Shown here: positions 23,217 through 33,699 of the stretch, one piece after another
How the letters are laid out: each line of letters begins with the position of its first letter
Numbering within the stretch: the stretch's first letter is position 1
Source of the DNA: Henckelia pumila
Lineage: Eukaryota; Streptophyta; Magnoliopsida; Lamiales; Gesneriaceae
NCBI RefSeq assembly: GCF_033568475.1
Contig: NC_133123.1
Span: 138,276,062-138,340,061, forward strand
Length of the DNA: 64,000 bases
Reading direction: 5' to 3'
Position numbers and translations under genes: made by a program
Notes under the pieces: model-generated
What the model was told of the DNA's origin: nothing
Database searches by the model: none
What the model saw: the letters and a program-made list of their open reading frames with translations, nothing else

Positions 23217-23595
23217 TGTGACGCCCGGGGCTGATGAGGCAGGGAGTGATCGCCGGTGCCAAGAGGTTGCACGGACAATGAGCGGCTCCTGGTAGGCTTC
23301 TAGGCGGAGGGAGACATGAATGAACCGATCCCGTGCCGGAATGAGAGGGATTCTGAGACTGTGTAGGTATGAGACTACATGGTTGAGGAGAGCTTAAAAG
23401 ATTTCATATGTGCTACTCATATCAAGAAGGTGCATCTTCTTTTCGGAAGCTCATCACATAAGAACTTCAAAGTTAAGCGTGCTTGACTTGGGACAATTAT
23501 AGGATGGGTGATCCCCTGAGAAGTTTTCCAGGGTGCGTGTGAGTGAGGACATAAGCACGCTGAAAAAACCCGTCTTGATATAGTGGGGCGTTACA
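23217..23595 (+). repeat. Cassandra right LTR
   Basis: 379 bp, differing from the left LTR at seven transitions. Two of these fall in the C box of its 5S-like region (about 23430-23539), giving GGATGGGTGATC and CTGAGAAG. The purine-rich stretch AAGCTGGTGGGCA just before it serves as polypurine tract. Confidence 0.92.
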
Positions 23596-24441
23596 AACTG
23601 GCACACCATGCAATCGCACTATCTGATCAATGTACATTTTCGCCATTTTCTTATATGTCCAAGTACGATCATATGGAATAAAATGGGAAGATTTAGACAA
23701 TCTATCCACAATAACCCAAATGGCATCACAACCACGATTAGATCGAGGTAGGTGTGTCACGAAATCCATAGTAATGTGTTCCCAATTCCACTGTGGTACT
23801 TCAAGACTAAGTAACATACCACCTGGTCTCATTCTTTCAGCCTTAACTTGTTGACACGTCAGACACTTAGCCACAAAGTCAGAAATATCATTCTTCATAC
23901 TTTCCCACCAGTAATGGGCTTTCAAAATATGATACATCTTTCGAATTCCAGGATGTACACTATGTCGACTACAATGAGCTTCTCGTAGTATATCTTCTTT
24001 CAAATCTATCAAATTCGAAACCACAAGTCTACCATTATAACGCAAACATTCATCAGAAGCAACAATGAATTTCCCTGACTGACCAGCTGAAGTTAATTCT
24101 TTCAAGTGATGAATATATGGATCAGTCTTTTGTGCTGCTTTGATTTTCGAAATTATTCGTGGTTCAACTTGAATAGATGAAACTATGAAATGATTACCTT
24201 TAGCTCGATAAGTCCATCCTGAAGTTCCCAAATGCTCATGAACTTTAGAAATAGTTAAAGATGCCAACATCTTAGTATGAACTTTTCTGCTCAAAGCATC
24301 TGCAACTTGATTCACATTTCCTGGCTGGTATTGAATATCACAGTCAAAATCCTTAAGCAATTCTAACCATCGACGTTGTCTCATATTCAAATCAGACTGT
24401 GTGAATAAATATTTCAGACTCTTATGATCAGAATAAATCAC
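23596..24441 (-). pseudogene. Chromovirus RNase H end and integrase N-terminal half
   Basis: The minus-strand frame from 24441 covers the end of RNase H ([34 protein letters not shown]), then the integrase HHCC zinc-binding domain ([17 protein letters not shown]...[10 protein letters not shown]) and the start of the core ([24 protein letters not shown]). It is in frame with the preceding part but cut off by the TGA at 24469-24471. It ends at the Cassandra insertion, 23595/23596; the ORF beyond 23595 reads into Cassandra LTR and is artificial. Confidence 0.9.
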
Positions 24442-24468
24442 AAACTGTTCACCGTACAGATAATGATG

Positions 24469-25107
24469 TCATATTTTCAATGCATGCACAATGGCAGCCA
24501 ATTCTAAATCATGAACTGGATAACGAGTCTCATGTGGTTTCAATTGATGAGATTCATACGCAATCACGCGTCCATTTTGCATCAAAACACAACCCAGGCC
24601 ATTCAAAGAAGCATCTGTACAAACAACAAAGTCACCTGAGCCTGAAGGTAATGCTAGTACTGGAGCCGTAGTCAGTTTTTCTTTCAAAGTATGGAAACTA
24701 GCTTCACATTCCTCAGTCCACACAAAACGTCGATCTTTTTGAGTCAATATAGTCATAGGCCTAGCTATTTCGGAAAATCCCTTGATGAAACGCCTGTAAT
24801 AGCCAGCCAAACCCAAAAAGCTACGAATCTCAGAGACATTGGTTGGTCTGGACCAATTAAGAACAACTTTAATTTTACTAGGATCGACAGATACTCCTTG
24901 TGCTGATATCACATGTCCTAGAAATAATACTCTGTCCAACCAAAATTCACACTTCGAAAACTTAGCATATAATTGTGATGTTCTGAGTTTCTCAAGTACT
25001 AATATCAAATGTTCTTTATGCTCCTTTTTTGACTTAGAATAAATCAAAATGTCATCAATGAACACGATAACAAATCGATCTATAAACTCCCGAAACACAC
25101 GATTCAT
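24469..25107 (-). pseudogene. Chromovirus reverse transcriptase/RNase H segment
   Basis: The segment encodes the [10 protein letters not shown] catalytic motif of reverse transcriptase near its start, the connection region ([30 protein letters not shown]), and the start of RNase H ([32 protein letters not shown]). It shares frame with the parts on both sides. TAA at 25108-25110 lies just upstream, and it ends at TGA 24469-24471, where the family has Trp. Confidence 0.92.
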
Positions 25108-27453
25108 TTAATCCAAAAAAACTGCTGGATCATTAGTCAACCCAAAAGGAACAACTAAGAATTCATAATGCCCGTAACGTGCTCGAAATGCTGTTTTGGG
25201 AACATCTTCCTCTCGAACTCTAAGTTGATGATATCCGGAACGAAGATCAATTTTAGAATACACAGACGTACCCTGCAACTGATCAAGCAAGTCATCAATT
25301 TGTGGCAAATAATACTTATTCTTCACAGTAGCCTGGTTCAATTGCCGATAATCGATGCACATTCTCATCGTTCCGTCTTTCTTCTTCACAAACAAGACTG
25401 GAGCACCCCAAGGTGATACACTTGGTCTAATATACCCTTTTTCCAGCAAATCTTGCAATTGCGTCTTAAGTTCTTTCAATTCTGCTGGAGCTAATCGATA
25501 TGGGGCTCGAAAAATCGGACTTGTCCCTGGCATCAACTCAATGCTAAGATCTATTTCCCTCTGAGGCGAAAAACCCGAAATCTCATCAGAAAATACATCA
25601 GGAAAACCCTTGACGACAGGAATATCTAAAACTTTCAATTTCTCCTCCTTCGTCGCATCAACAGCATAGATCATAAATCCTTCATGTCCTATCGACAATA
25701 ATCTAAACATTTCCATTGCCGATACTAATGGAATGCGAGATTGTGAATCATTACCATAAAAATTCCACTTATTGCCATAATACGGCCTAAATCTCACAAT
25801 TCCATGAAAACAATCAACAGTAGCTCTATAATTCATCAGTGTATCCATACCCAGAATACAATCAAAATCAGACAAAGCTAATTTGATTAGATTGGTTATC
25901 ATGATCTTATCCTCAAATATAATCACAAAATTCAAAACTATCTCATTAGACATCAAGAAAACACCAGCAGGAGTAGCTACAGACACAGTATCCAATAACA
26001 GAGTAAAAGCAATCTCATGCTCATCAGCAAATATAACAGATAAAAATGAATGAGATGCTCCTGTGTCTATCAAGATACGTGCATGATAATCAAAAATATA
26101 ACAAATACCTGCAATAACTCCCCCAGGTGCATCTTGTGTCTGATCCTGAGTCATAACATGGACTTGAGCCTGCTGTGGACCTAGAAAACGCTGCTGACTC
26201 TGAGGAGATGGATACCTAGGCTGCTGCGTTGGCTGTACCGGAACATAAGGCTGTGTAGGAGCAAACTGCGGTACAGGTGCAGATGGCCTGAACGATGGTC
26301 GCCGAGGAAACTGGCCAAACTGTTGTGGTTGCACTTGCTGTCTTCCAGCATTTGGACATACTCTAGACGAATGTCCAGCCTGCCCACAAGTATAACAAGT
26401 TCCTGGAAATCCTGTACAATGTGCACTCAAATGATTACCACCACATCTATCACAGTACACCCTACCAGACGATCCAACTGAACTTCCACCACGACTACCA
26501 CTGGAACTGGAGGAACTGGACTGTGGCTTCTTTTTAAATGACTTTCCTCTAGCTTTAAACCAAGGCCTTTTCGCTTGCTGAGAAGACTGAATAGGCTGAT
26601 ATGAAGGAAAACCCATTGGTGTCTGTGAACTACTTCCAGCTCCTTGAGGAACAGATGCTGGGATTGATTGTGGTTCACCCCTGAGTAGACTCGCTTCAAT
26701 ATTTTTTGCCTTTTCTACCGCTTTCATATAAGTCGATGGAGTTCCAGTAGTCACCAAAGTGTGGATCGTTCGTGTAAGCCCCTTCAGAAAATGTGAAAGC
26801 TTTGACCGATCATTCTTTGCAACATGTGGGACATAAGGCAAAAGAGCAGAAAACTGAGAAGCATAGTCAGCAACAGATTTATTGCCTTGCACCAACAGAT
26901 TAAATTCATCTTCTTTAGCAGAATAATAGGATGGTAGTGCATATTCCTGTGCAAATTGAGTACGAAAGACTTCCCATGTAATCTTTTCACCAGAATCAGA
27001 AAGTGTTTTTATCGTCGTTTCCCACCAAAGTTGCGCACAGTCTTTAAGTTGAAAAGGAACTAACTTCAGTCGAATTTCATCAGGATATTCTAGTCCATTA
27101 AACATATTGTTGAGACTTTTCAACCAACTAGCAGCTTTCTCACTTCCTTCATTGCCAAAGAACTTTTGAGGACGCAATTCCTGGAATTGAGAAATTATTA
27201 ATCGTATTCCTCCCATTTTTTCTGTAAATTGGGCCACTGGATCAGCATCAGCCTGAACCGTTTTTCCTTTGTCAGGATTTACCCGTGGCTGTTGTTCCAC
27301 CTCTAATTCCACATTCTTCGGAGGCTGAACAGCTGGTCGACCACGTCTTCCCCTGACAATATCATCAAGATTTCTAATATTTTCCGCTGCAGACTCTTCT
27401 ACAACTTCCTTCCATTTTCTACCTCTTCCTCCCGGTGCCATTCTACAAGACAC
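25108..27453 (-). pseudogene. Chromovirus gag, protease and reverse transcriptase N-terminal part
   Basis: The minus-strand frame is 781 codons from 27453; the proposed start at [13 protein letters not shown] is a few residues in. It contains the retrotransposon gag domain ([19 protein letters not shown], about 27190-26800), a Ser/Gln/Pro-rich linker, two Cys/His clusters ([13 protein letters not shown] and [14 protein letters not shown]), the protease motif [13 protein letters not shown] and the reverse transcriptase fingers ([31 protein letters not shown]). The frame stops at TAA 25108-25110 just before the MNRVFREF segment, a single nonsense change. Confidence 0.93.
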
Positions 27454-27697
27454 AAGTCTTTAAATACAGGCAGAAATATCTTAACGAACAGAAAACTATG
27501 ATAGAAACTCAGAGTTCTAATAAGAATTCATAAACTAAGTTCTGAAGCCAAGAACTACTGGTTCTATCAAATAAGTTCAAATAATAAACACAACAAACAA
27601 GTCACGTAATAACAAGTAGTCACACACATACGCAACCATTTTGTTAGTGTCTAAACTCAAGTGTCCTAGACTCTAATTCGAGCATATCCCAGTATAC

Positions 27698-27709
27698 GCT
27701 CTGATACCA
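27698..27709 (-). other. Primer-binding site of chromovirus
   Basis: On the minus strand TGGTATCAGAGC begins two bases after the 5' LTR end (27712), the initiator tRNA-Met type. Confidence 0.92.
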
Positions 27710-27711
27710 AA

Positions 27712-29963
27712 TGAAAGGGCCCGTGTCCTGATTTAATATTTAATGATCAAACAACCAGGATTAATTAATGTAAACAGCGAAAACAAGATAAAAATTTGCG
27801 TTTGGGCCTACAGAAATTTTGGCATGACCTATTCGTAAATAGGACATCCAAAAAACCTGTACAACAAAACCAGCAATATATACTCGAAAATAGAGTCACA
27901 ACTCCAATTTACAAACTTGTAGCCGCACTGGCCAGGACTAAACACATGCAGAGCCGGCAAGTCTCGATCACACAAATAACAATCCAAAACAAAGTCCAAA
28001 ACTATCGATACAGATACATAGGGCATCACCCCGGCAAATATAAAACTCGCTAAACTAATATATACATATATCTGGGAACTCTACTCCACGCTTGTCTCAC
28101 TGGGTACCACTAGATGATGCTCTACCAGATGCGTCAAATCCCCCTGGATAACCTGCTATGGAATCACAAACAACCACAGCATAAAAAAAAAAAAAAAACA
28201 GGGGTCAGACCCCAGTATGAAGAACTAGAAAAATTACGACAAATATAAATAAAATGAATAAAATCAAGTACAATGCAATGAAATGCGTGACATGTATCAA
28301 TAGAATAAGGGATACCAAATGGAGTTCAAACGAAACGTATCACAATAATCTTAGTGGCCACCGTGCCAGGAACGCAGCAGACCTCGAATCAGCACTGCTA
28401 ATCCATACACGTAGCATCGGAGGGTGACAGGAGCGACCCGTCCAGCCTCATGCTGTCATCAGGAGTGTCGTACGTAGCATCGGAAGGCGACATGAGCTAC
28501 CTGTCCGTGCCTCATGCTATCTCAGGAGTGCACTAAACAATGTCACTCGCTCCATGATGACTCAATACATCTCAAGAGATCTATATCAATAGTAATCAAA
28601 GGAGTCAAGGCTCAACGTGCTATGTAAAATTGTTAACATGCTTATTTGACGAATATCCCTTAATATTTTCAACAAAGATATATTTGAAATTTATTTTATT
28701 TTATTAAAAGAAAATAGGGATTATTCTCAATTCTGCACATTAACAATCAATGTAAATGAGTGAATGCAATCATATAAGTCACATAAGCACATAAAACACG
28801 TTATCACTCATTACAAAATACTTAATATCATTACATGCCATTATAGGCGTCGTAATATAAACAGCTCATACGTACCTCAACCAACACTTAATTACCACAG
28901 AAATATCTCAAGTATTATTCGAATACTCCAATCCTGTGAAAAAAAATTTATGCATATTAATTCCTAATCCCTAGTACAAATCTGAGAATTATTGAAACTA
29001 AATATAAAAATCAAACTAACATTTCCAAAATTTCATATTTCATTCAAAGCATTCTATCAATGTCCAAATATCGAATATACGACTCTTAAACGTCGAAATA
29101 CCGAAATTAAAACAATCTGAATTTTTCCGAAAATTCCTACAAATTTTGAAAATTCGCATTTATATTTTCTAGAGCATCTAAACACTCTATTAATGAATAA
29201 TCAACACTAAAATTCGAAAATTCCCAATATTAAAAATTTGGAAATTCGAAATTAATCCCCAATAATTTCTGAAAAATAGCCAATACCTTCAATCGACTCC
29301 GATATAATACCTACAACCAATAATAAATCAAATATCAATTATCGAAAGTCAATTGAATCAATATTCCCAAAATTTGAAACCCTAGTCTCGAAATCTACCT
29401 CAAATATTCGAATTAGAGGTCTAATCAACCAAAACCACAACCCCCTAAACTCCGGCGGCGATCAGCGGCGGCGATCGACGACGGCGAGGGAGGACGAACC
29501 GCTGTGGCTGCCGGAAATCGCGTTCGAACAGGTTGCGAGAAACCTTGAAAAATCGGTATCAAATTAAAGCTTACGTCGCGAGGATTCCAGAACTATATTT
29601 ACTTTTGAAAATAGGCCATAAACGAAGGAGATACGGCCAGTTAAAGCGACGAGAAATATTTTAAATGAAAAGACGAAGAAGACGCAGGCGTGGAAGATGG
29701 TGACTTACGAGGAGAGAGAAGATATGTATCATATATCTATATATGTCTACGCATATGTATATCCATAATTAACATATGCTTTAGTTTTAAATGTGTGTTC
29801 TATTTATTCATTCCGGGTTAAAACTTGACCTGGTTTGACTTATTTCAACTCATGTGTACTCTATCAATAAAATATGCATTTTAATATCGTTTATAAACCG
29901 ATATTTAATACTATATATTTGTAACACACAAATTAATTAACATATTAAAATCGGGTCCTTACA
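27712..29963 (-). repeat. 5' LTR of chromovirus
   Basis: 2252 bp, TGTAAGGACC to CCCTTTCA on the minus strand. It is slightly longer than the 3' LTR, partly because of an A-run near 28185-28198. It carries the same 76-bp tandem pair (about 28411-28531). A GC-rich island at 29450-29530 differs by small indels from the matching site at 21270-21320. Confidence 0.93.
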
Positions 29964-31365
29964 ATGTATTTTGATAAAAATAAGTAGAAAGATGTTCATG
30001 ATCTTATATGTTTATATCTTTAAGAGTTTTGAAAAGCATGTATATTACAAGTTTACATGTTTAAAACCATTTTCAAGATCATGAATATTTTGATACGTGA
30101 ATTTGTTGATGTGTACATGTAAGTTTAGACAAGTATAAATTTTAAAGGTTTTGAAACCACCATTCAAAATATATTTATTTTGATATGAAAATATGTATGT
30201 TGAGATATGTATGCATGAATTTCAAGAATTTTAATAGCATGAAGTTTTGATTTTATGAGTTTGAAGAGCATGTTATGTGATAGTATGAAATCGTGAAGCA
30301 TAAGTCGTTCTTGTCATGTTCTTGAATATGATTCAAGAGATACATGTTTCATTAAAGTTTTTATGTGTTCTTGAAGTTTCAAGGGATGTTTTTTTTAAAG
30401 TATATAGCTAGAGTAGTAGAAAATATCATATTTTGAAGTATTGATTTAGTTTGAGTTAAAGCTTTGAAATGTTGCATGTGCTGGATTGTCCCGGATTAGC
30501 AACATTCATTACGATTTTGAAGATCAAAATTAGTGTAGTGATCTAAATGATATGAGGCCAATTTTATTTGAAAAACAACTTATTTATCTACAATTTTTGT
30601 GTTTCGAGTTTTGTCAAAATCAATTTGAAAGATTGGCCAAAATCGCCCCGAAGTGTGTCGAGTAGTTTGAATTTTTGGCAGTGAAACATATCGGGAGAAT
30701 GAGCATAACTTTTTACTGAAAACTCTAATTAAGGTGAGGTTTTCTTCATTAGAAATCCAAGATCTAGATCTACAGCTTTCATGTTTACCACTTTTCCAAA
30801 TTCCGACGGAAAAATATAGTTTAAGAACGAATAAGCAGACCCATCAGCAGAGCATGCGCGCCCGCGCCTAAAGGTGGCTCCCCGCGCATGGCCTTCTGAT
30901 TTGAAGTTTTTTTATGTTATTTTAGGGTCCTAAATTCATGTTTATGATCTTTAAAGGCTTATAAAGTATATTTAAGAGTTTCTATGCAAAAAGTTTCAAG
31001 TTTTAACCCAAGAACAAAAAGAACAACTTACGTGGATCGATTACGTTATGTGATGCATGTACATGTCTAAGTTTCATTCATGAAACCTATGTTCAATATG
31101 AAAGTATGATTTTTATCATCTATGACATGCATGAAGTTATTGAGTAAAGTTTTATGTTCATGAATGAAAGTTATGACGAAAGTTACGATGAAACAATAAT
31201 GCATCATAATGAATGAATTGAATGTTATGATGATACGATGATATGATATGATGAAATGATAAGATGATGAGACGTGAATGAATGATGTTAAGATGAAGCA
31301 TGATATGACATGTTAATGTATGAAAACGCTTTTGATGTCTTATGTGTCTTTGTGGTGGCAAACAC

Positions 31366-31566
31366 GGGATTGGTGCTCCGGTTTGGACTCCGGAGAGGGC
31401 CTTTCCAAACATGGCTCATGAGACAGATAAGTACACGGGACTGGTGCTCCGGGATGAGCTTCGGAGAGGGCCTTTCCAAAGAACGAATGTTATGAGGCGT
31501 AATGCCAAATGGCTCAATGTACGGGTTAGGTACTCCGGGATGAGCTCCGGAGGGGCCTCCGAAAAG
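31366..31566 (+). repeat. Three tandem copies around TGCTCCGGGATGAGC in the solo LTR
   Basis: Copies start at 31366, 31437 and 31523 and share the core GGTGCTCCGG followed by CGGAGAGGGCCTTTCC, which is itself an imperfect inverted repeat (CTCCGG...CCGGAG). The spacing is irregular (71 and 86 bp). Confidence 0.8.
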
Positions 31567-32333
31567 AAAAAAATGCTTGTTGATCAACAGGAACTACGAA
31601 TGTGCCCATTATGACGGTTGCCACAAATTTGACTCACTATACTTGAATGGTGCAGTTGGATTAGCAAATTGATTTAAAAGCTTTGGTAGCACGGCTGAAG
31701 AGTCCAAGAGGCAAAGACATTGCATGACACGATAATTCAGAAGCTCTAATGTATTTAAATCAGAAAGATTTAATTATATTTATTTATGTCATGTTGTTAT
31801 AATATTTTATGTAATATGTTTAAGAGTAATGATTTAATTTATTTAAATTGTCAATCTTTTAAAGATGAGTTTTGAGGATTTCAAATGGTTCGTCTTTTAA
31901 ATATTCATTTCAGTTTGATAGTTGTTAAGTGAGTTCCTCAATTGCTTTCAAATGTATTTTATTTAAATAATAATTAATTGAACTCACATTCCCTTTTCCT
32001 ATTTAAATGTTAGTAGCAAGTTTTGACGTGCCGTATTTTAAATGGTCTTTGTTATTGAGTTGCATCAGTGTTTATTAGACTTCGTGAACACGGAGTCACG
32101 AGTTTTATTGTTAAAGATTTAGAATTTAAATTCTTTTGGAATTGGTGTGATGCACTTGCTGTATGGCTTTTAATTAAAAAAAAATTTCCCAACCTTTTCC
32201 GCAACTATTTTATTAGATGTTATAAAATACGGAACGTCACAATTACGGTGCTACTTGTTTTATATGACCCTAACATAGTAGCATATGAGGAAGATTGCTT
32301 TATGTTTATGGTCCATGGTGATTTTGTTTTCAG

Positions 32334-33118
32334 AAAGCTTGGCCAAGTTTCCACGAAGAACAAACCCTTCACCGGGGTTTTAAGTTTAATCTCAACAACA
32401 TGAGGGTCAGCTACTGCAGCAGCAACAAAGACCAGGTCAAAACTCAAACAACGATAACCCTGTCCAGGCTGCATCTATGCAACTTGCTTCTAATGGCATG
32501 CCAAATATGAATAATACAATAAACTCGGTGCCTGCAACTTCATCTACCGGCACCAGTGTGGCACTTCTCCATCAAAACTCAATTAATTCTCGACAGCAAA
32601 ACCCCATGTCCAGTGCCAACCTCTCTTACAGAGGTAATGGTGTTCAGATGCCATCTCCAGGCGCTTCAAGCTCCATGCCACAAACTCAACCCCCATCATC
32701 CTCCTTCCAATCCCAAATACCATCTTCATCTAATAATGCTTGCTCAACTCCGCATGGTAGTTTATTGGGAGCTCCTGTTAGCTCCTCAGTGAGTTCCCCA
32801 AATGTTTCCTTGCAGCAGCCTGCTCTTTCCAGTGACACAAATTCAAATGACTTACAAAGCTCTGTTCAGAAAATTATACATGACATGTTGATGTCTTCAC
32901 AGCATGGTGGGGGTGGTATGATGGGCATGGGGACTATGGGTGGTAATGTTAAAAATGTAAATGGAATGTTGTCAAGCAATAATACCTGTATAAACGGCAA
33001 CCATATTCTCCTAGGAAATGGATTGGCCAATGGTAATCCAAATATGGGCAGTTCTGGTTTTGGAATTATCGGCAATGGGGCCGGACAATCTCCGGTGGTG
33101 AATGGGATTCGAGATTAA
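32334..33118 (+). pseudogene. SEU: SEUSS-family last exon, frame-damaged at its start
   Basis: After TTTTGTTTTCAG the exon reads into the SEUSS C-terminal region (AAAGCTTGGCC gives Ser-Leu-Ala in phase with the exon at 17965). Three single-base losses in short G or T runs between about 32376 and 32405 break the frame. It is then open from 32477 to 33118 and encodes a Ser/Asn/Gln/Pro-rich stretch with the family signature QMPSPGASSSMPQTQP, then SSVQKIIHDMLMSSQ, a Gly/Met run and KNVNGMLSSNN. It ends VNGIRD and stop, shorter than typical SEUSS proteins, which continue past NGIR. It is most likely a relic. The homopolymer nature of the shifts means sequencing error cannot be excluded for those three. 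Confidence 0.82.
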
Positions 33119-33242
33119 TGTAACATAGAATTAGATGATTCTTCCACGAAATCGATTTCCTATTATAATTCCCATGGAGATGCGAAGTCTCATCATCACA
33201 TTCCTCTCCAGCATTTCGGGATCATAGATCGAAATCGCACTT

Positions 33243-33680
33243 TTAGTTGATAATAGGTCTGTTGCAATCCCAATACAATTCAAGAATGTGCGAGTATATT
33301 TTATGATCACAATCATTCTTGGCACTTGTTATGAAACCCAATACTTGAAGATAAATTGCGTGACAATCGGCATAAATCTGCTTCAGATGCTCATCCTTTT
33401 CAGCTGCCATTGATTTTTGTATGAAGAATCCTATGTCACTTGCGAGCATCAGTGAATTGTCAATCGTTCTGGTTGTGAGTGTTGGAAGATCAGTGGACGG
33501 AGAGGTGCCATTTTTACTCGAGATAATTTGGCAACCACTGGTGTCCGATGTTTTAAGACATATTTCATCGATCAATTCATATGTGTCACCCGACGCAAGG
33601 GAGACAAGAGAGAAAAACACTAAAAGTAAAAGGAATCGAATCAGATCGGAAAATGTTTTCTTGTTGATTTCTTTTTTCAT
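33243..33680 (-). pseudogene. PMEI-domain (pectin methylesterase/invertase inhibitor) protein, probably truncated
   Basis: The 145-codon frame starts MKKEINKKTFSDLI and has a hydrophobic signal-peptide core (FLLLLVFFSLVSLASG). It then has the PMEI helical-hairpin pattern LIDEICLKTSDTSGC and, later, LKQIYADCHAIYLQVLGFI. The first three of the four disulphide cysteines can be placed. The expected C-terminal helix and fourth Cys are missing: the frame stops after NRPIIN. A neighbouring frame (33325-33131) carries a PMEI-like end (ERNVMMRLRISMGII), which suggests a frameshift plus small deletion. PMEIs are secreted apoplastic inhibitors of pectin methylesterase or invertase. The gene converges tail-to-tail with the SEUSS-like exon 124 bp away. 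The identification is by motif reading only. Confidence 0.6.
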
Positions 33681-33699
33681 ACGTAAATTTATATGAAAA

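Larger units (their letters stand above)
22768..23595 (+). mobile_element. Cassandra TRIM retrotransposon with 5S rRNA-like LTRs
   Basis: Two 379-bp LTRs (22768-23146 and 23217-23595) flank only 70 bp of internal sequence. Both start TGTGAC and end GTTACA. The target-site duplication AACTG is perfect (22763-22767 and 23596-23600). The internal part has a tRNA-Met-type primer site and a purine-rich end. Each LTR carries a 5S rRNA-like segment, the hallmark of Cassandra. It has no coding capacity and must use proteins of other elements. The LTRs differ at seven positions, all transitions. It is in the opposite orientation to the chromovirus whose integrase it splits. Confidence 0.93.
19526..29963 (-). 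mobile_element. Ty3/gypsy chromovirus, minus strand, decayed
   Basis: The element is 10,438 bp with LTRs at 19526-21769 and 27712-29963 and the target-site duplication ATGTA (19521-19525 and 29964-29968). The internal order on the minus strand is gag, protease, reverse transcriptase, RNase H, integrase, chromodomain-like end, which identifies a chromovirus (Tekay/Del-like in my judgement). The LTRs differ at perhaps 3-5% of positions by eye, so it is older than the copia element at the left edge. Coding is broken by three nonsense codons, at least one frameshift and the Cassandra insertion. Confidence 0.95.
18751..32241 (+). mobile_element. Solo LTR (about 3.05 kb), split by a nested gypsy element
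   Basis: It starts TGTAATACCC at 18751 and ends CGTCACA at 32241, and is flanked by the perfect 5-bp duplication ATTAC (18746-18750 and 32242-32246). With the nested element and its 5-bp duplication removed, the length is 3048 bp. No internal retrotransposon genes, primer site or second copy are present, so it is a solo LTR left by LTR-LTR recombination. It lies in an intron of the SEUSS-like gene. The left part is 18751-19525, including a pyrimidine-rich stretch at about 19240-19390. The right part is 29969-32241. Confidence 0.88.

Noticed and set aside
23048..23278. Minus-strand ORF spanning Cassandra LTR, and the C-terminal extension of the integrase ORF to 23497
   Set aside because: They read through Cassandra sequence; the matching ends ([12 protein letters not shown]...) simply reflect the two LTR copies.
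22981..23539. Functional 5S rRNA genes
   Set aside because: The 5S-like parts are diverged at their 5' end and sit symmetrically in the two LTRs of a Cassandra element.
32068..32403. 111-codon ORF before the SEUSS last exon
   Set aside because: It crosses the solo LTR end, the intron and the splice acceptor in the wrong frame for SEUSS.
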